The notes: generated by a model from the letters alone, not told the origin. Counted from the stretch's first letter, positions 54,064-62,411 are shown. The stretch: DNA of 64,000 nt from Kutzneria sp. CA-103260 (GCF_018263855.1 NZ_CP073318.1:10974001-11038000); one strand, 5' to 3'. Numbers and translations are program-made.

Positions 54064-55523
54064 GCCTTGGCCCCTTCCCGGAGGTGCTCGCCGACGCGGT
54101 AGTCGGCGGGATCGAACCGCCCGAGCAGCTCGATCACGCGATCGGTGGACCACGGCCAGGAGAAACTGTTGCGGCCGTTGGCATCGATGTAATAGCTGCG
54201 GCAGCCGCCGGCGTGGTAGGCGGTGCCGGGCAGCGCGGCCTGCACCCGGGCGTTGAAGGCGTCCTGCACCGGCCGGCGCACCTCAAGGGTGGTCCGCAGG
54301 TGCCGCAGCGCGTTCATGATGTACGTCAGCTGGGCCTCGATGAGCACGAACGCCGAGTTGATGACGCCCACGCTCGGGCCGAGCACCAGGAACAGGTTGG
54401 GGAAGCCGGCGACGGTGGTGCCGAGATACGCCTGCGGGCTGCCCTGCCAGTGGTCGGCCAGGCTGGCCCCGTCGGCGTCGAAGACCCGCTCGGCGATGGG
54501 CAGGTCGAGGATGCGGAACCCGGTGCCGAGGATGATCGCGTCGACCTCGGCGGTGGTCCCGTCGGCGGCGATCACGGTGTTGCCGCGGATCTCCGCGACA
54601 CCGGTGGCGTGCACCTGGACGTTGGGGCGGGTCAGCGCGGGGTAGTAGTCGTTGGAGACCAGCGGACGGGTGCAACCGACCGGGTAGTCCGGGGTTACCT
54701 TGCGCCGCAACGAGGGATCGCTGATGGCCCGCCTGATGTGCGCTTTGGCGATCGCCCGCAGCACGGGCTGCGTCCGCAGGTGGCGGAAGGCGAAGCCGAG
54801 GCCTTCCAGCGTCCGGTATTCCAGGCCGCGCAACGCGGCCCGCGCACGATGCCAGCGCAGCAAGCGCCGTTCGACCTGGGGAATGTGGTGATCGGGCTTG
54901 GGTAGCACCCACTGCGGGGTGCGCTGGAACAGATGCAGCTGCCGCACGGCCGGCGCGATGGCCGGCACGAACTGCACTGCCGACGCCCCGCTGCCGACCA
55001 CCGCGACGCGTTTGCCGGTCAGGTCGACGTCGTGGTCCCAGCGCGAGGAGTGGAACACCGGCCCGTCAAAGTCTTGCAGGCCAGGGATGTCCGGCAGGTT
55101 GGGCGTGTGCCACGGCCCGGCGGCGGCGATGATCGCCCGGGCCGTGATCTCGCCGTCGCTTGTGGACAGTCGCCAGCGCAGCGCCGCCGCGTCCCAACGG
55201 GCCTCATGCACCTCGACGCCAAGTCGCAAATGCGAGGTGACGCCGAACCGGGTTGCCGTGTCGCCCAGGTAGGCCAGGATCTCCGGCTGCTTGGCGAAAA
55301 CCCGGCTCCACTCCGGGTTGGGCGCGAACGTGTAGGAGTACAGCCGGGACGGCACGTCACAGCCGCAGCCCGGATAGGTGTTGTCCCGCCACGTGCCGCC
55401 GACAGCGTTTCCCTTCTCCAGCACCACGAAGTCGCGCACGCCCTGATCGAGCAGCCGCACCGCCGCGCCGATCCCGGACGCCCCGGCCCCGATCACCACG
55501 ACCTCGTACTCACCTGTTGTCAT
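54060..55523 (-). CDS. Baeyer-Villiger-type flavin monooxygenase
   Basis: 487-residue FAD/NADPH monooxygenase. ATG (MTTGEYEVVVIGAGASGIG) after AAGGAG, overlapping the patatin stop as ATGA. FAD fold GAGASG is near residue 11; GGTWRDNTYPGCGCDVPS follows. The class I BVMO fingerprint FxGxxxHxxxW-D is present as FDGPVFHSSRWD, then the NADPH fold VVGSGASAVQF. It resembles mycobacterial EthA/MymA-type BVMOs that turn ketones into esters. Middle gene of the operon. Substrate unknown. Confidence 0.9.
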   Translation of the reverse strand: MTTGEYEVVVIGAGASGIGAAVRLLDQGVRDFVVLEKGNAVGGTWRDNTYPGCGCDVPSRLYSYTFAPNPEWSRVFAKQPEILAYLGDTATRFGVTSHLRLGVEVHEARWDAAALRWRLSTSDGEITARAIIAAAGPWHTPNLPDIPGLQDFDGPVFHSSRWDHDVDLTGKRVAVVGSGASAVQFVPAIAPAVRQLHLFQRTPQWVLPKPDHHIPQVERRLLRWHRARAALRGLEYRTLEGLGFAFRHLRTQPVLRAIAKAHIRRAISDPSLRRKVTPDYPVGCTRPLVSNDYYPALTRPNVQVHATGVAEIRGNTVIAADGTTAEVDAIILGTGFRILDLPIAERVFDADGASLADHWQGSPQAYLGTTVAGFPNLFLVLGPSVGVINSAFVLIEAQLTYIMNALRHLRTTLEVRRPVQDAFNARVQAALPGTAYHAGGCRSYYIDANGRNSFSWPWSTDRVIELLGRFDPADYRVGEHLREGAKA

Positions 55524-56389
55524 CGCAGTGCTCCTTGTCGGGCCAGTGCCGCGCGCAGGGCGAGCAGCCGTCGTCGCGGATCCATGAAGTTCGGGCCCAT
55601 CACGGCCAGTTCGGCTGCCGATGGACACAGCAGCGTGACCCGCACGCCGGTCGAGGCCAGCAGCGCGGTCTCACGGACCAGGCCACGGCTCATCGGCTTG
55701 CGCAGCAACGACTCCAGCCGGCCGCCGAGCCCGCCGACCCGGGCCCCGTCGGTGGACGCCATTGGTGCGATCACCACCACTTCGTCCAGGCCGAGGCCGG
55801 CCGCCAGGTCGGCGGAAGCGGTCGAGGTGACGCCGCCGTCCAGGTAGCGCCGGCCGTCGATCGTGACCGGCGGATACCAGCCGGGGACGGCCCAGGACGC
55901 GCGCACCGCGTCCCGCAGGGGCACTTCGGGCGCCTTGAATGCCACTCGCTCGCCAGTGTCGGCGTCCACGGCGATCAGTCGCACTGCCGGATTCGGGATC
56001 AGGTCGTCCACGAGGTCGTCGAGGAAGGCCGGGTCGGTACGGCCGGCTGGCGCCAAACCCGCCAGCGTCATCAGGCTTCCCCGACGACGCGTCGCCAGTC
56101 GCCACGACGGTCGGCCAAACGGAAGCGCTGGTCGCGGCGCCGGAGGCTGAGCGCAGAACCGGCGTGCCGACGGGCGGGCGGCCGGGTCGTCGTGGTGGGC
56201 GGCCAGCAGTTCGTCCACGCCGACGCCCGCGCCGAGCATCGCCGCCAGGCTCGCGCCGCACGAGGTACCCACGATCACCGACGCCGTTCGCGGATCCCAG
56301 TCCCAAGCCCGGGCGATCGCCGCCAGCGCGCCCACCTGCCACGCGCCGCCGACCGTGCCGCCGCAGCCGAGCACCAGACCCCGCTCCAT
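55520..56389 (-). CDS. Patatin-like phospholipase/esterase
   Basis: 289-residue serine hydrolase. ATG (MERGLVLGCGGTVGGAWQ) after GGGAGGG. The oxyanion loop CGGTVGG, the nucleophile elbow GTSCGA (G-x-S-x-G) and the catalytic Asp in LDGGVTS are intact. First gene of the patatin-BVMO-SDR operon. It could hydrolyse the ester made by the monooxygenase. Divergent from the TetR gene across a palindromic operator. Confidence 0.88.
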   Translation of the reverse strand: MERGLVLGCGGTVGGAWQVGALAAIARAWDWDPRTASVIVGTSCGASLAAMLGAGVGVDELLAAHHDDPAARPSARRFCAQPPAPRPALPFGRPSWRLATRRRGSLMTLAGLAPAGRTDPAFLDDLVDDLIPNPAVRLIAVDADTGERVAFKAPEVPLRDAVRASWAVPGWYPPVTIDGRRYLDGGVTSTASADLAAGLGLDEVVVIAPMASTDGARVGGLGGRLESLLRKPMSRGLVRETALLASTGVRVTLLCPSAAELAVMGPNFMDPRRRLLALRAALARQGALR

Positions 56390-56403
56390 CAACCCTCCCG
56401 GCA

Positions 56404-56445
56404 ATCGAGATAACGTCGATATCTAAATAAGCATGCTATCTCGAT
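56404..56445. promoter_or_regulatory. Palindromic operator between patatin operon and TetR gene
   Basis: ATCGAGATA (56404-56412) and TATCTCGAT (56437-56445) are inverted 9-bp arms 24 bp apart. A third half site, GATATCT, lies between. AT-rich in a GC-rich setting and placed in the divergent promoter, it fits a TetR operator. Confidence 0.6.
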
Positions 56446-56470
56446 GGCGTCAACAGGTAGGATCGCCGCC

Positions 56471-57058
56471 GTGCCGCGACTGACCCGGGCCGAGACCCAG
56501 ACCCGCAACCGCGAACAGGTGCTCAAGGCCGCGCGAGAGCTGTTCCTGCGGGACGGCTACCGGGCCACGTCGCTGGCCGCCGTCGCCGACGCCGCAGGCT
56601 TCTCCACCGGGGTCGTGTACTCCAACTTCAGCGGCAAGCCCGAGCTGGCATTGCTTGTGGTGCAAGGAATCCAGGCCGAGCACACCGAGTCGCTGCGCGC
56701 CACCCTCGACCACGCGCGAACGCCGCAGGAGCTGGCCCGGGGCCTGCGGGACTGGGCCGAGCAGGCGTTCGCCTCCGGCTGGCCCCGCTTCGAGCTGGAG
56801 TTCGCCCTCGACACCCGCTCGGATCCCCGCATCGTCGAGGCCTTCGTCGAGCGCCAGCGCTACGGCGCGGGCCTGGTCGCCGAGATCATCCGCGAGCGCC
56901 TGCCCGCTGACCTGGTCGCCGTCCTGCCCCTGGACGCCATCGCCGACGCCGTCATCGACCTGCTCATCGGCTTCGCCATCCGCCGCCTCATCGATCCCGA
57001 CGCCTCCCTCGACCGGGTGGAATCCCTGCTGCGGGCCACGCTGGCGTTCCAGGACTGA
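56471..57058 (+). CDS. TetR-family regulator of the patatin-BVMO-SDR operon
   Basis: 195-residue regulator. The GTG (VPRLTRAETQTRNRE) has AGGA 8 bases upstream; an ATG nine codons earlier overlaps the operator. HTH: QVLKAARELFLRDGYRATSLAAVA then GFSTGVVYSNFSGKPEL (about 16-65). The C-terminal domain has WAEQAFASGWPRFELEFAL. It likely represses the divergent operon and itself, with a lipid or ketone ligand (inference). A 14-bp terminator follows. Confidence 0.87.
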   Translation: MPRLTRAETQTRNREQVLKAARELFLRDGYRATSLAAVADAAGFSTGVVYSNFSGKPELALLVVQGIQAEHTESLRATLDHARTPQELARGLRDWAEQAFASGWPRFELEFALDTRSDPRIVEAFVERQRYGAGLVAEIIRERLPADLVAVLPLDAIADAVIDLLIGFAIRRLIDPDASLDRVESLLRATLAFQD

Positions 57059-57066
57059 ACGGGCCT

Positions 57067-57108
57067 CGTGCGGGCGGCGCCAGGTGCTAGTCCAGCGCCG
57101 CCCGCACG
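57067..57108. terminator. Bidirectional terminator between TetR and MFS genes
   Basis: CGTGCGGGCGGCGC (57067-57080) pairs exactly with GCGCCGCCCGCACG (57095-57108), 8 bp after the TetR stop and 14 bp from the convergent MFS stop. Confidence 0.85.
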
Positions 57109-57122
57109 GGCGCCCACACAGG

Positions 57123-58352
57123 TCAGACGGCCTGCGTGGTCGGGAGGTCGCGCATGGTGCGCAACGGGGAGGCGAGCAGCCAGCCGACGGCCAGGATGCC
57201 GCCGACGGCGCCGACCCAGAGGGCGCCGCGAGGGGTGAGCCAGGTGGCGAGTGCGCCGCCGAGCAGGCCGCCGATGGGCAGGGTGCCCCAGACCAGGAAG
57301 CGCACGGAGGCGTTCATCCGGCCGAGCAGGTGATCGGGGCAGATGGCCTGCCGGTAGCTGACCTGGGCGACGTTGTAGACGATGGCGCCGAAGCCCCAGG
57401 CGAGGCCGGAGACGGCGAACAGGGAGAGGGACCAGCCGGGCTGGGCGAGCGGCATCAGGACGGCGAACGGCCCGGCGACGAGCTGGGACAGCCAGACGAT
57501 GCGGGCCTGCCCGAAGACCCGGGCCAACCGGGTGGCGGTGAGGCCGCCGAGCACGGCGCCGATGCCGGAGGCGCTCATCAGCAGGCCGGCGACGCCGGTG
57601 GAGAGTCCGAGCTGGCGGATGAGAAACAGCAGCATGGCGGCGGCGGAGATGCTGAAGAAGAGGTTGGACGTCCCGGTGCAGAAGGTGATGGCCCGCAGCG
57701 TCGGCTGGTGCAGCACGAACCGCAGCCCCTCGGCGATCTCGGCGCGCATGCCCCGGCGTTCACCCCGCATCGGCGCGGGCTCGACGGTGCGGATCCGCAG
57801 CAGAAACAGGGCGGAGGCGAGGAAGCCGAAGGCGGTGGCGAGCACGGCGGTGGCGGCGCCGACGACCTGCACGAGCAGGCCGGACAGGGCGGGCCCGGAG
57901 ACCTGGGCGGCGGACTGGCTGACCTGGAGCTTGGCGTTGCCCTCGACGATGTGCTCCCGCCCGACCAGCGACGGCAGGTAGGACTGGTAGGCCACGTCGA
58001 AGAACACGGTGAGCAGCCCGACCAGCAGGGCGACGACGATCAGCTGGCCGATGGTCAGCACGTGCAGCCACCACGCGACGGGAATGGTCAGCAGCAGCAC
58101 GAACCGGCAGAGGTCGGCCCGCAGCATCAGGGGCCGCCGGCGCAGCCGGTCGACCAGGACGCCGGCGGGCAGCCCGACCAGCAGGAACGGGGCGGTCTCG
58201 GCGGCGGACAGGGCGCCGACCTCGAACGGGGTGGCGGCGAGCTGGGTGACGGCCAGCGCGGGAATGGCGAACTGGCCGATGGCCGCGCCGAACTGGCTCA
58301 GGGTGTCGCCCGTCCACAACCGAACGAAGTCGCGGTGCCGCAGCAGGGACAT
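57123..58352 (-). CDS. MFS transporter controlled by ArsR-type regulator
   Basis: 409-residue MFS_3-type exporter: MSLLRHRDFVRLWTGDTLSQFG at the start, AGVLVDRLRRRPLMLRADL in the 2-3 loop, and GRMNASVRFLVWGTLPIGGLLG in the second half. About 12 helices. It resembles macrolide/tetracycline-type efflux proteins, but the substrate is unknown. The ATG has only a weak ribosome site; a GTG two codons upstream is an option. It is divergent from an ArsR-type gene across a palindromic operator. Confidence 0.85.
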   Translation of the reverse strand: MSLLRHRDFVRLWTGDTLSQFGAAIGQFAIPALAVTQLAATPFEVGALSAAETAPFLLVGLPAGVLVDRLRRRPLMLRADLCRFVLLLTIPVAWWLHVLTIGQLIVVALLVGLLTVFFDVAYQSYLPSLVGREHIVEGNAKLQVSQSAAQVSGPALSGLLVQVVGAATAVLATAFGFLASALFLLRIRTVEPAPMRGERRGMRAEIAEGLRFVLHQPTLRAITFCTGTSNLFFSISAAAMLLFLIRQLGLSTGVAGLLMSASGIGAVLGGLTATRLARVFGQARIVWLSQLVAGPFAVLMPLAQPGWSLSLFAVSGLAWGFGAIVYNVAQVSYRQAICPDHLLGRMNASVRFLVWGTLPIGGLLGGALATWLTPRGALWVGAVGGILAVGWLLASPLRTMRDLPTTQAV

Positions 58353-58370
58353 GCGCACAGCCTGGCCGCA

Positions 58371-58392
58371 CTGATTGGAAACTGTCAATCAG
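58371..58392. promoter_or_regulatory. Operator between MFS and ArsR genes
   Basis: CTGATTG (58371-58377) and CAATCAG (58386-58392) are perfect 7-bp inverted arms with an 8-base spacer. A TTGACA on the minus strand (58383-58388) and TTATTCT on the plus strand (58393-58399) overlap or flank it. Confidence 0.6.
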
Positions 58393-58405
58393 TTATTCTG
58401 GACGG

Positions 58406-58921
58406 GTGCCGCTCGCCGTCAAGAAACGCCCCGCGACCAGGGCCGAGGCCGCCGCGCTGGCCTCGGACGTGCGCCTGCGCATCATCCGGCTCACCCAGGG
58501 CCGCGCGATGACCAACAAGGAACTCGCCGCGGCGCTGGGCAAGGATCCGGCCACGACGCTGCACCACGTGCGCAAACTCGTGGACACGGGCTTCCTGGTC
58601 GAGCAGCCGCCCCGGCGCGGCACCCGCGGTTCGCGGGAGAAGCCGTACCTGGGCACGCAGCTGTCCTTCGGCCTGAACTTCGAGGAGACCGAGGAGCGGG
58701 CGGCGGTCAGCGAAGCGGCGCTGGGCGCGTTCCTGGGGGAGATCGCCGACCTCGGGGTGGGCGCCGCCGACCTGACCCGCGTCGTGGTCCAGCTGCCGGC
58801 CGAGCAGACCAGGGAGCTGCTGTCCCGGCTGCACGCGGTGCTCGTCGACTACGTGGACCTGCCGTACGACCCGGCCGCCGAGCGCACCGCGATCTTCCTG
58901 GCCAGCTACCGCAGCGCCTGA
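58406..58921 (+). CDS. ArsR-family winged-helix regulator
   Basis: 171-residue regulator. GTG start close behind a -10-like TTATTCT, so the mRNA may be leaderless. The winged helix (about 15-85) runs ALASDVRLRIIRLTQGRAMTN, ELAAALGKDPATTLHHVRKL and FLVEQPPRRGTRGSREKPY. No metal-binding Cys pair is present, so it is not a metal sensor of the classical type. The C-terminal domain (about 95-171) resembles the ligand part of HTH_20-type efflux regulators. Probably controls the divergent MFS gene. Confidence 0.85.
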   Translation: MPLAVKKRPATRAEAAALASDVRLRIIRLTQGRAMTNKELAAALGKDPATTLHHVRKLVDTGFLVEQPPRRGTRGSREKPYLGTQLSFGLNFEETEERAAVSEAALGAFLGEIADLGVGAADLTRVVVQLPAEQTRELLSRLHAVLVDYVDLPYDPAAERTAIFLASYRSA

Positions 58922-58963
58922 TCGGTAACGGAGTGGACAGCACGTGGGACAATAGATGTCAAG

Positions 58964-60409
58964 ATGACGGATACCTACGCATTCGATCCTGACGACGCGG
59001 CCGACGACGAGCTGCTGTCGACAGGCGACCTTGAACTTGCCGACCGCGCGGCGCTGCGCCGCATCGTGGGGCTGTCCACCGAACTCGAGGACATCACCGA
59101 GGTCGAGTACCGACGGCTCCGGCTGGAGCGGGTGGTGCTCGTCGGGGTGTGGACCGAGGGCAGCGCCGCAGACTCCGAGGCCTCGCTGGCCGAACTGGCC
59201 CGGCTCGCCGAGACAGCGGGCTCCCAGGTGCTGGAGGGCCTGATCCAGCGGCGCGACCGCCCGGACCCGGCCACCTACGTCGGCTCGGGCAAGGTGCGCG
59301 AGGTGCGGGACGTGGTCGTCGCCACCGGCGCCGACACGGTCATCTGCGACGGTGAGCTGTCCTCGGGCCAGCTGCGCAACCTGGAGGAGAAGCTCAAGGT
59401 CAAGGTGGTCGACCGGACCGCCCTGATCCTGGACATCTTCGCCCAGCACGCCCAGTCCAAGGAGGGCAAGGCCCAGGTCGAGCTGGCCCAGCTGCAGTAC
59501 CTGCTGCCGCGGCTGCGCGGCTGGGGCTCGGCCATGTCCCGGCAGGCCGGCGGCCGCGCCGGTGGCGCGACCGGCGGTGTGGGTCTGCGCGGTCCCGGTG
59601 AGACCAAGCTGGAGACCGACCGCCGCCGCATCCACAAGCGGATCTCCAAGCTCCGCAAGGAGATCGCCGCGATGAGCGTGGTGCGGGAGACCAAGCGTGG
59701 CCGGCGGGTGGCCAACGACGTGCCCAACGTGGCGATCGTCGGCTACACCAACGCCGGCAAGTCCAGCCTGCTCAACGCCATCACCCAGGCCGGCGTGCTG
59801 GTGGAGGACGCCCTGTTCGCCACCCTGGACCCGACCACCCGGCGCTCGCAGACCCCGGACGGCCTGTCCTACACGCTGACCGACACCGTCGGCTTCGTCC
59901 GGCACCTGCCGCACCAGATCGTCGAGGCGTTCCGCTCCACCCTGGAGGAGGCCGCCGACGCCGACCTGCTGCTGCACGTGGTCGACGGCTCCGACCCGCG
60001 GCCGGAGTGGCAGGTCAACGCCGTGCGCGAGGTGCTCGGCGAGATCGGCGGCAAGCTCAACCGGTCGATGCCGGCCGAGCTGGTCGTGGTGAACAAGACC
60101 GACGCCGCCGACGAGGTGGCCCTGGCCCGGCTGCGCAACCTGCTGCCGGGGGCGGTCTTCGCCTCGGCCCACACCGGCGACGGGGTGGACGCGCTGCGGG
60201 ACGAGATCGCCGGCCGGATCCCGGCCCCGAACATGGTGGTGGAGGTGCTCGTGCCGTACACGCGGGGCGAGCTGGTGGCCCGGGTGCACGCGCAGGGCGA
60301 GGTGCTCGCCGAGGACCACACCCCGGAGGGCACGGTGCTCAAGGCCCGGGTCCGCGCCGACCTGGCGGGCGCTCTCGAGGCGTTCGCCGTGAACGGCTCG
60401 CCCGCCTGA
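58964..60409 (+). CDS. hflX: GTPase HflX
   Basis: 481-residue ribosome-associated GTPase involved in splitting stalled or hibernating ribosomes. Start MTDTYAFDPDDAADDELL. The HflX N-domain (about 60-240) includes YVGSGKVREV and ELAQLQYLLPRLRG; GVGLRGPGETKLETDRR follows. G domain: G1 GYTNAGKSS at 260-268, G2 FATLDPTTR, G3 DTVGF, G4 NKTDA. The ATG lacks a clear ribosome site and AATAGA just upstream suggests a near-leaderless message. Right border of the inserted block. Confidence 0.95.
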   Translation: MTDTYAFDPDDAADDELLSTGDLELADRAALRRIVGLSTELEDITEVEYRRLRLERVVLVGVWTEGSAADSEASLAELARLAETAGSQVLEGLIQRRDRPDPATYVGSGKVREVRDVVVATGADTVICDGELSSGQLRNLEEKLKVKVVDRTALILDIFAQHAQSKEGKAQVELAQLQYLLPRLRGWGSAMSRQAGGRAGGATGGVGLRGPGETKLETDRRRIHKRISKLRKEIAAMSVVRETKRGRRVANDVPNVAIVGYTNAGKSSLLNAITQAGVLVEDALFATLDPTTRRSQTPDGLSYTLTDTVGFVRHLPHQIVEAFRSTLEEAADADLLLHVVDGSDPRPEWQVNAVREVLGEIGGKLNRSMPAELVVVNKTDAADEVALARLRNLLPGAVFASAHTGDGVDALRDEIAGRIPAPNMVVEVLVPYTRGELVARVHAQGEVLAEDHTPEGTVLKARVRADLAGALEAFAVNGSPA

Positions 60410-60475
60410 GTTCCACCGGGGTTCCGTGGCGGTTACTGTAGGGGGACGAGGTTCATGCGGTGAGGAGGAAAGGCT

Positions 60476-60760
60476 ATGGGCTTGGGCGAGTTCGGCCCCT
60501 GGCATATTGCGATCGTGGCGCTGGTGTTCGTGCTGCTGTTCGGCGCGCGGAAGCTGCCTGACGCGGCTCGCGGCATCGGACAGTCGCTGCGCATCTTCAA
60601 GGCCGAGATGAAGGCGGGCATCGACGGCGAGCCGAAGCCGGCCGAGACCCCCGCGCCCGCGCAGCCGGCGTCGACGGCGCAGTTCGCCGAGCCGCTCCCG
60701 GCCGCCCCGGTGGCGCAGCCCGCCGTCACGACTCCCGCGCAGCAGCCGACCACGAGCTGA
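60476..60760 (+). CDS. tatA: Sec-independent translocase subunit TatA
   Basis: 94-residue Tat pore subunit. ATG after GAGGAGGAAAGG. One N-terminal helix (HIAIVALVFVLLFGARKLPD, with the conserved FGxxKLPD), an amphipathic helix (AARGIGQSLRIFKAEMKAG) and a long Pro/Ala-rich tail. The N-terminus MGLGEFGPWH is unusual but fits. Likely an additional TatA/E copy; tatBC are not in the window. A 21-bp hairpin follows. Confidence 0.9.
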   Translation: MGLGEFGPWHIAIVALVFVLLFGARKLPDAARGIGQSLRIFKAEMKAGIDGEPKPAETPAPAQPASTAQFAEPLPAAPVAQPAVTTPAQQPTTS

Positions 60761-60774
60761 GGCGCGTGTGACAT

Positions 60775-60817
60775 GAAGGGGCCCTTCCTGACGTTGAACG
60801 TCAGGAAGGGCCCCTTC
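60775..60817. terminator. Bidirectional terminator tatA / lexA with TTCCTGACGTT core
   Basis: Arms of 21 bp (60775-60795 and 60797-60817) are exact complements around a single central base. The core TTCCTGACGTTGAACGTCAG matches the hairpin at 43653. It lies between two convergent stop codons. Confidence 0.88.
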
Positions 60818-60833
60818 CACATGTCGGCGGAGA

Positions 60834-61550
60834 TCAGAGGCGCCGGAGCACCGCGACCACCTTGCCCAGGATCTCGGCCTCGTCACCGAGGATCGGCTGG
60901 TACGCCTCGTTGTGCGGCATCAGCCAGACGTGGTCCTCGCGCCGCTTGAACGTCTTCACGGTGGCCTCGCCGTCGATCATCGCGGCCACCACGTCGCCGT
61001 TCTCCGCGGTCGGCTGCTGGCGCACCGCCACGAAGTCGCCGTCGGTGATGGCGGCGTCGACCATCGAGTCGCCGACCACCTTGAGCAGGAACAGCGAGCC
61101 CTCGCCGACGATCTCCTTCGGCAGCGGGAACACGTCCTCGAACGACTGCTCGGCCAGGATCGGCCCACCGGCGGCGATCCGGCCGACCAGCGGCACGTAG
61201 ACCGGCTGCACCCCGGGCGCGGCGGCGGCGCCGGTGACGGCGGCCCCCTCGCCGGTGAGCATGCCGACCGCACGCGGCCGGTTGGCGTCGCGGTGCAGGT
61301 AGCCCTTGCGCTGGAGCATCTTCAGCTGGTGCGACACCGACGAGGTCGAGGTCAGGCCGACGGCGTCGCCGATCTCGCGGATGCTCGGCGGGTAGCCGCG
61401 CCGCTCCACCGACTCCTGGATGACGCGCAACACCTTGCGCTGACGCGGGGTCAGCCGCGGGTCCTGTGACGGCGAGTCCTCCGCCTCGTCGATCACCTCG
61501 ACCTCGGCCACGGGACCTCCTACGTCGCTCTCGGCGCCCTTGCGTGCCAT
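60834..61550 (-). CDS. lexA: SOS repressor LexA
   Basis: 238-residue repressor. The ATG (MARKGAESDVGG) has GGAGG about 11 bases upstream; earlier starts would run close to the SOS box. An acidic N-terminal extension is followed by the winged HTH (LTPRQRKVLRVIQESVERRG, YPPSIREIGDAVGLTSTSSV). The autocleavage Ala-Gly lies in GRIAAGGPILAEQ; catalytic Ser is in VVGDSMVDAAI and Lys in EATVKTFKR. Cleavage is triggered by RecA filaments. Confidence 0.96.
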   Translation of the reverse strand: MARKGAESDVGGPVAEVEVIDEAEDSPSQDPRLTPRQRKVLRVIQESVERRGYPPSIREIGDAVGLTSTSSVSHQLKMLQRKGYLHRDANRPRAVGMLTGEGAAVTGAAAAPGVQPVYVPLVGRIAAGGPILAEQSFEDVFPLPKEIVGEGSLFLLKVVGDSMVDAAITDGDFVAVRQQPTAENGDVVAAMIDGEATVKTFKRREDHVWLMPHNEAYQPILGDEAEILGKVVAVLRRL

Positions 61551-61643
61551 CACGCTGCCCTCCTCCTCGACGCCGACCTCCCTGGCGGCGCCCCATGCCC
61601 AGTGATCTTCAGTTTCCAACGGTAGCCCGCCGGGCCGATTCGA

Positions 61644-61659
61644 TCAAACACCTGTTCGA
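61644..61659. promoter_or_regulatory. LexA box of lexA
   Basis: Minus-strand TCGAACAGGTGTTTGA matches the SOS consensus with one change. It is 94 bp upstream of the lexA ATG and fits autoregulation. Confidence 0.85.
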
Positions 61660-61724
61660 AGGACACGCCGTCCAAGTCTCGACCCGGTGGGCTCGGTGTG
61701 GTACATCTTCGCACGGACGTTCGA

Positions 61725-61740
61725 TAGAACGCCTGTTCGA
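61725..61740. promoter_or_regulatory. LexA box of the LysM-protein gene
   Basis: TAGAACGCCTGTTCGA is an SOS box ending 14 bp before the ATG of the LysM gene, so bound LexA would block its promoter. Confidence 0.85.
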
Positions 61741-61754
61741 TCATGGGAGGCGAA

Positions 61755-62180
61755 ATGGCGACCCAGGAGCTCCTGATCAGGCCCGGCACCCGCCGCACCC
61801 GGGTGCTGCGCACCGGCGCGGGCGACTTTCGCCGCCCTCCCGGCCGCCCCCGTCCGGTCACCGCTCCCGGTGTCGCGGCCTCCGCCGCCTGTGCTCCCGA
61901 GCGTCTGTCCGGCGGCCTCCAGCTCGCCCTGGTCGGCGTGCTCACCTTCGTGGCCTGCCTCGGCCTGGCCGCGGTGAACGGCCTGTCCTCGGTCGGCTCC
62001 CAGCCGGTGCCCTCGGGGGTGGCGACCGTGCAGGCCCAGACCGGCGAGACGCTGCCCGAGTTGGCCCACCGGATCGCCCCGAACAGCCCGGTCGACGACG
62101 TCGTGGACCGCATCGTCACGCTCAACCGCCTGGCCGACCGCACCCTGCACGCGGGCCAGCCGCTCCAGGTCCCCGCCTAG
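61755..62180 (+). CDS. SOS-induced LysM-like membrane protein (ChiZ/DivS position)
   Basis: 141-residue protein at the place of mycobacterial Rv2719c (ChiZ) and corynebacterial DivS, SOS-induced division inhibitors. ATG after GGGAGG. A basic, disordered N-terminus (about 1-50) leads to one transmembrane helix (LQLALVGVLTFVACLGLAAV, about 55-75) and an external LysM-like domain (TVQAQTGETLPELAHRI to the end). Like those proteins it is small and divergent from lexA. Cell-wall binding and division arrest during DNA damage are inferred. Confidence 0.85.
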   Translation: MATQELLIRPGTRRTRVLRTGAGDFRRPPGRPRPVTAPGVAASAACAPERLSGGLQLALVGVLTFVACLGLAAVNGLSSVGSQPVPSGVATVQAQTGETLPELAHRIAPNSPVDDVVDRIVTLNRLADRTLHAGQPLQVPA

Positions 62181-62300
62181 CACATCACCCGATCGTTGTT
62201 TCACCCGAGTGCCTGAGTGACATTCGGCGCACTATCTCTCTCATGACCCGGTCGGACGGCGTGTCGCGGTTTGCTTCCTAGCCTCGCGAGGCATACCTTC

Positions 62301-62350
62301 TACCCCTACATCTAGTGGGTAGCAGCGCCGTAGCCGTCCACAAGTTGTGG
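62301..62350. promoter_or_regulatory. Tandem NrdR-box-like elements upstream of nrdR-nrdJ
   Basis: TACCCCTACATCTAGTGGGT (62301-62320) and CCACAAGTTGTGG (62338-62350) are both imperfect to perfect palindromes resembling NrdR boxes. Their centres are about 33 bp apart, three helical turns, as known for paired NrdR boxes. The gene after them encodes NrdR itself. The rest of 62181-62411 shows no gene. Confidence 0.55.
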
Positions 62351-62411
62351 GTAACCGCCCTCAACCTGTGGACTACTGCGACCGCTGCACGTCGGGGAGG
62401 GGGTTGGCGCC

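Noticed and set aside
50742..58963. Integrated phage or transposon
   Set aside because: No integrase, transposase, terminal repeats or tRNA target visible at either border.
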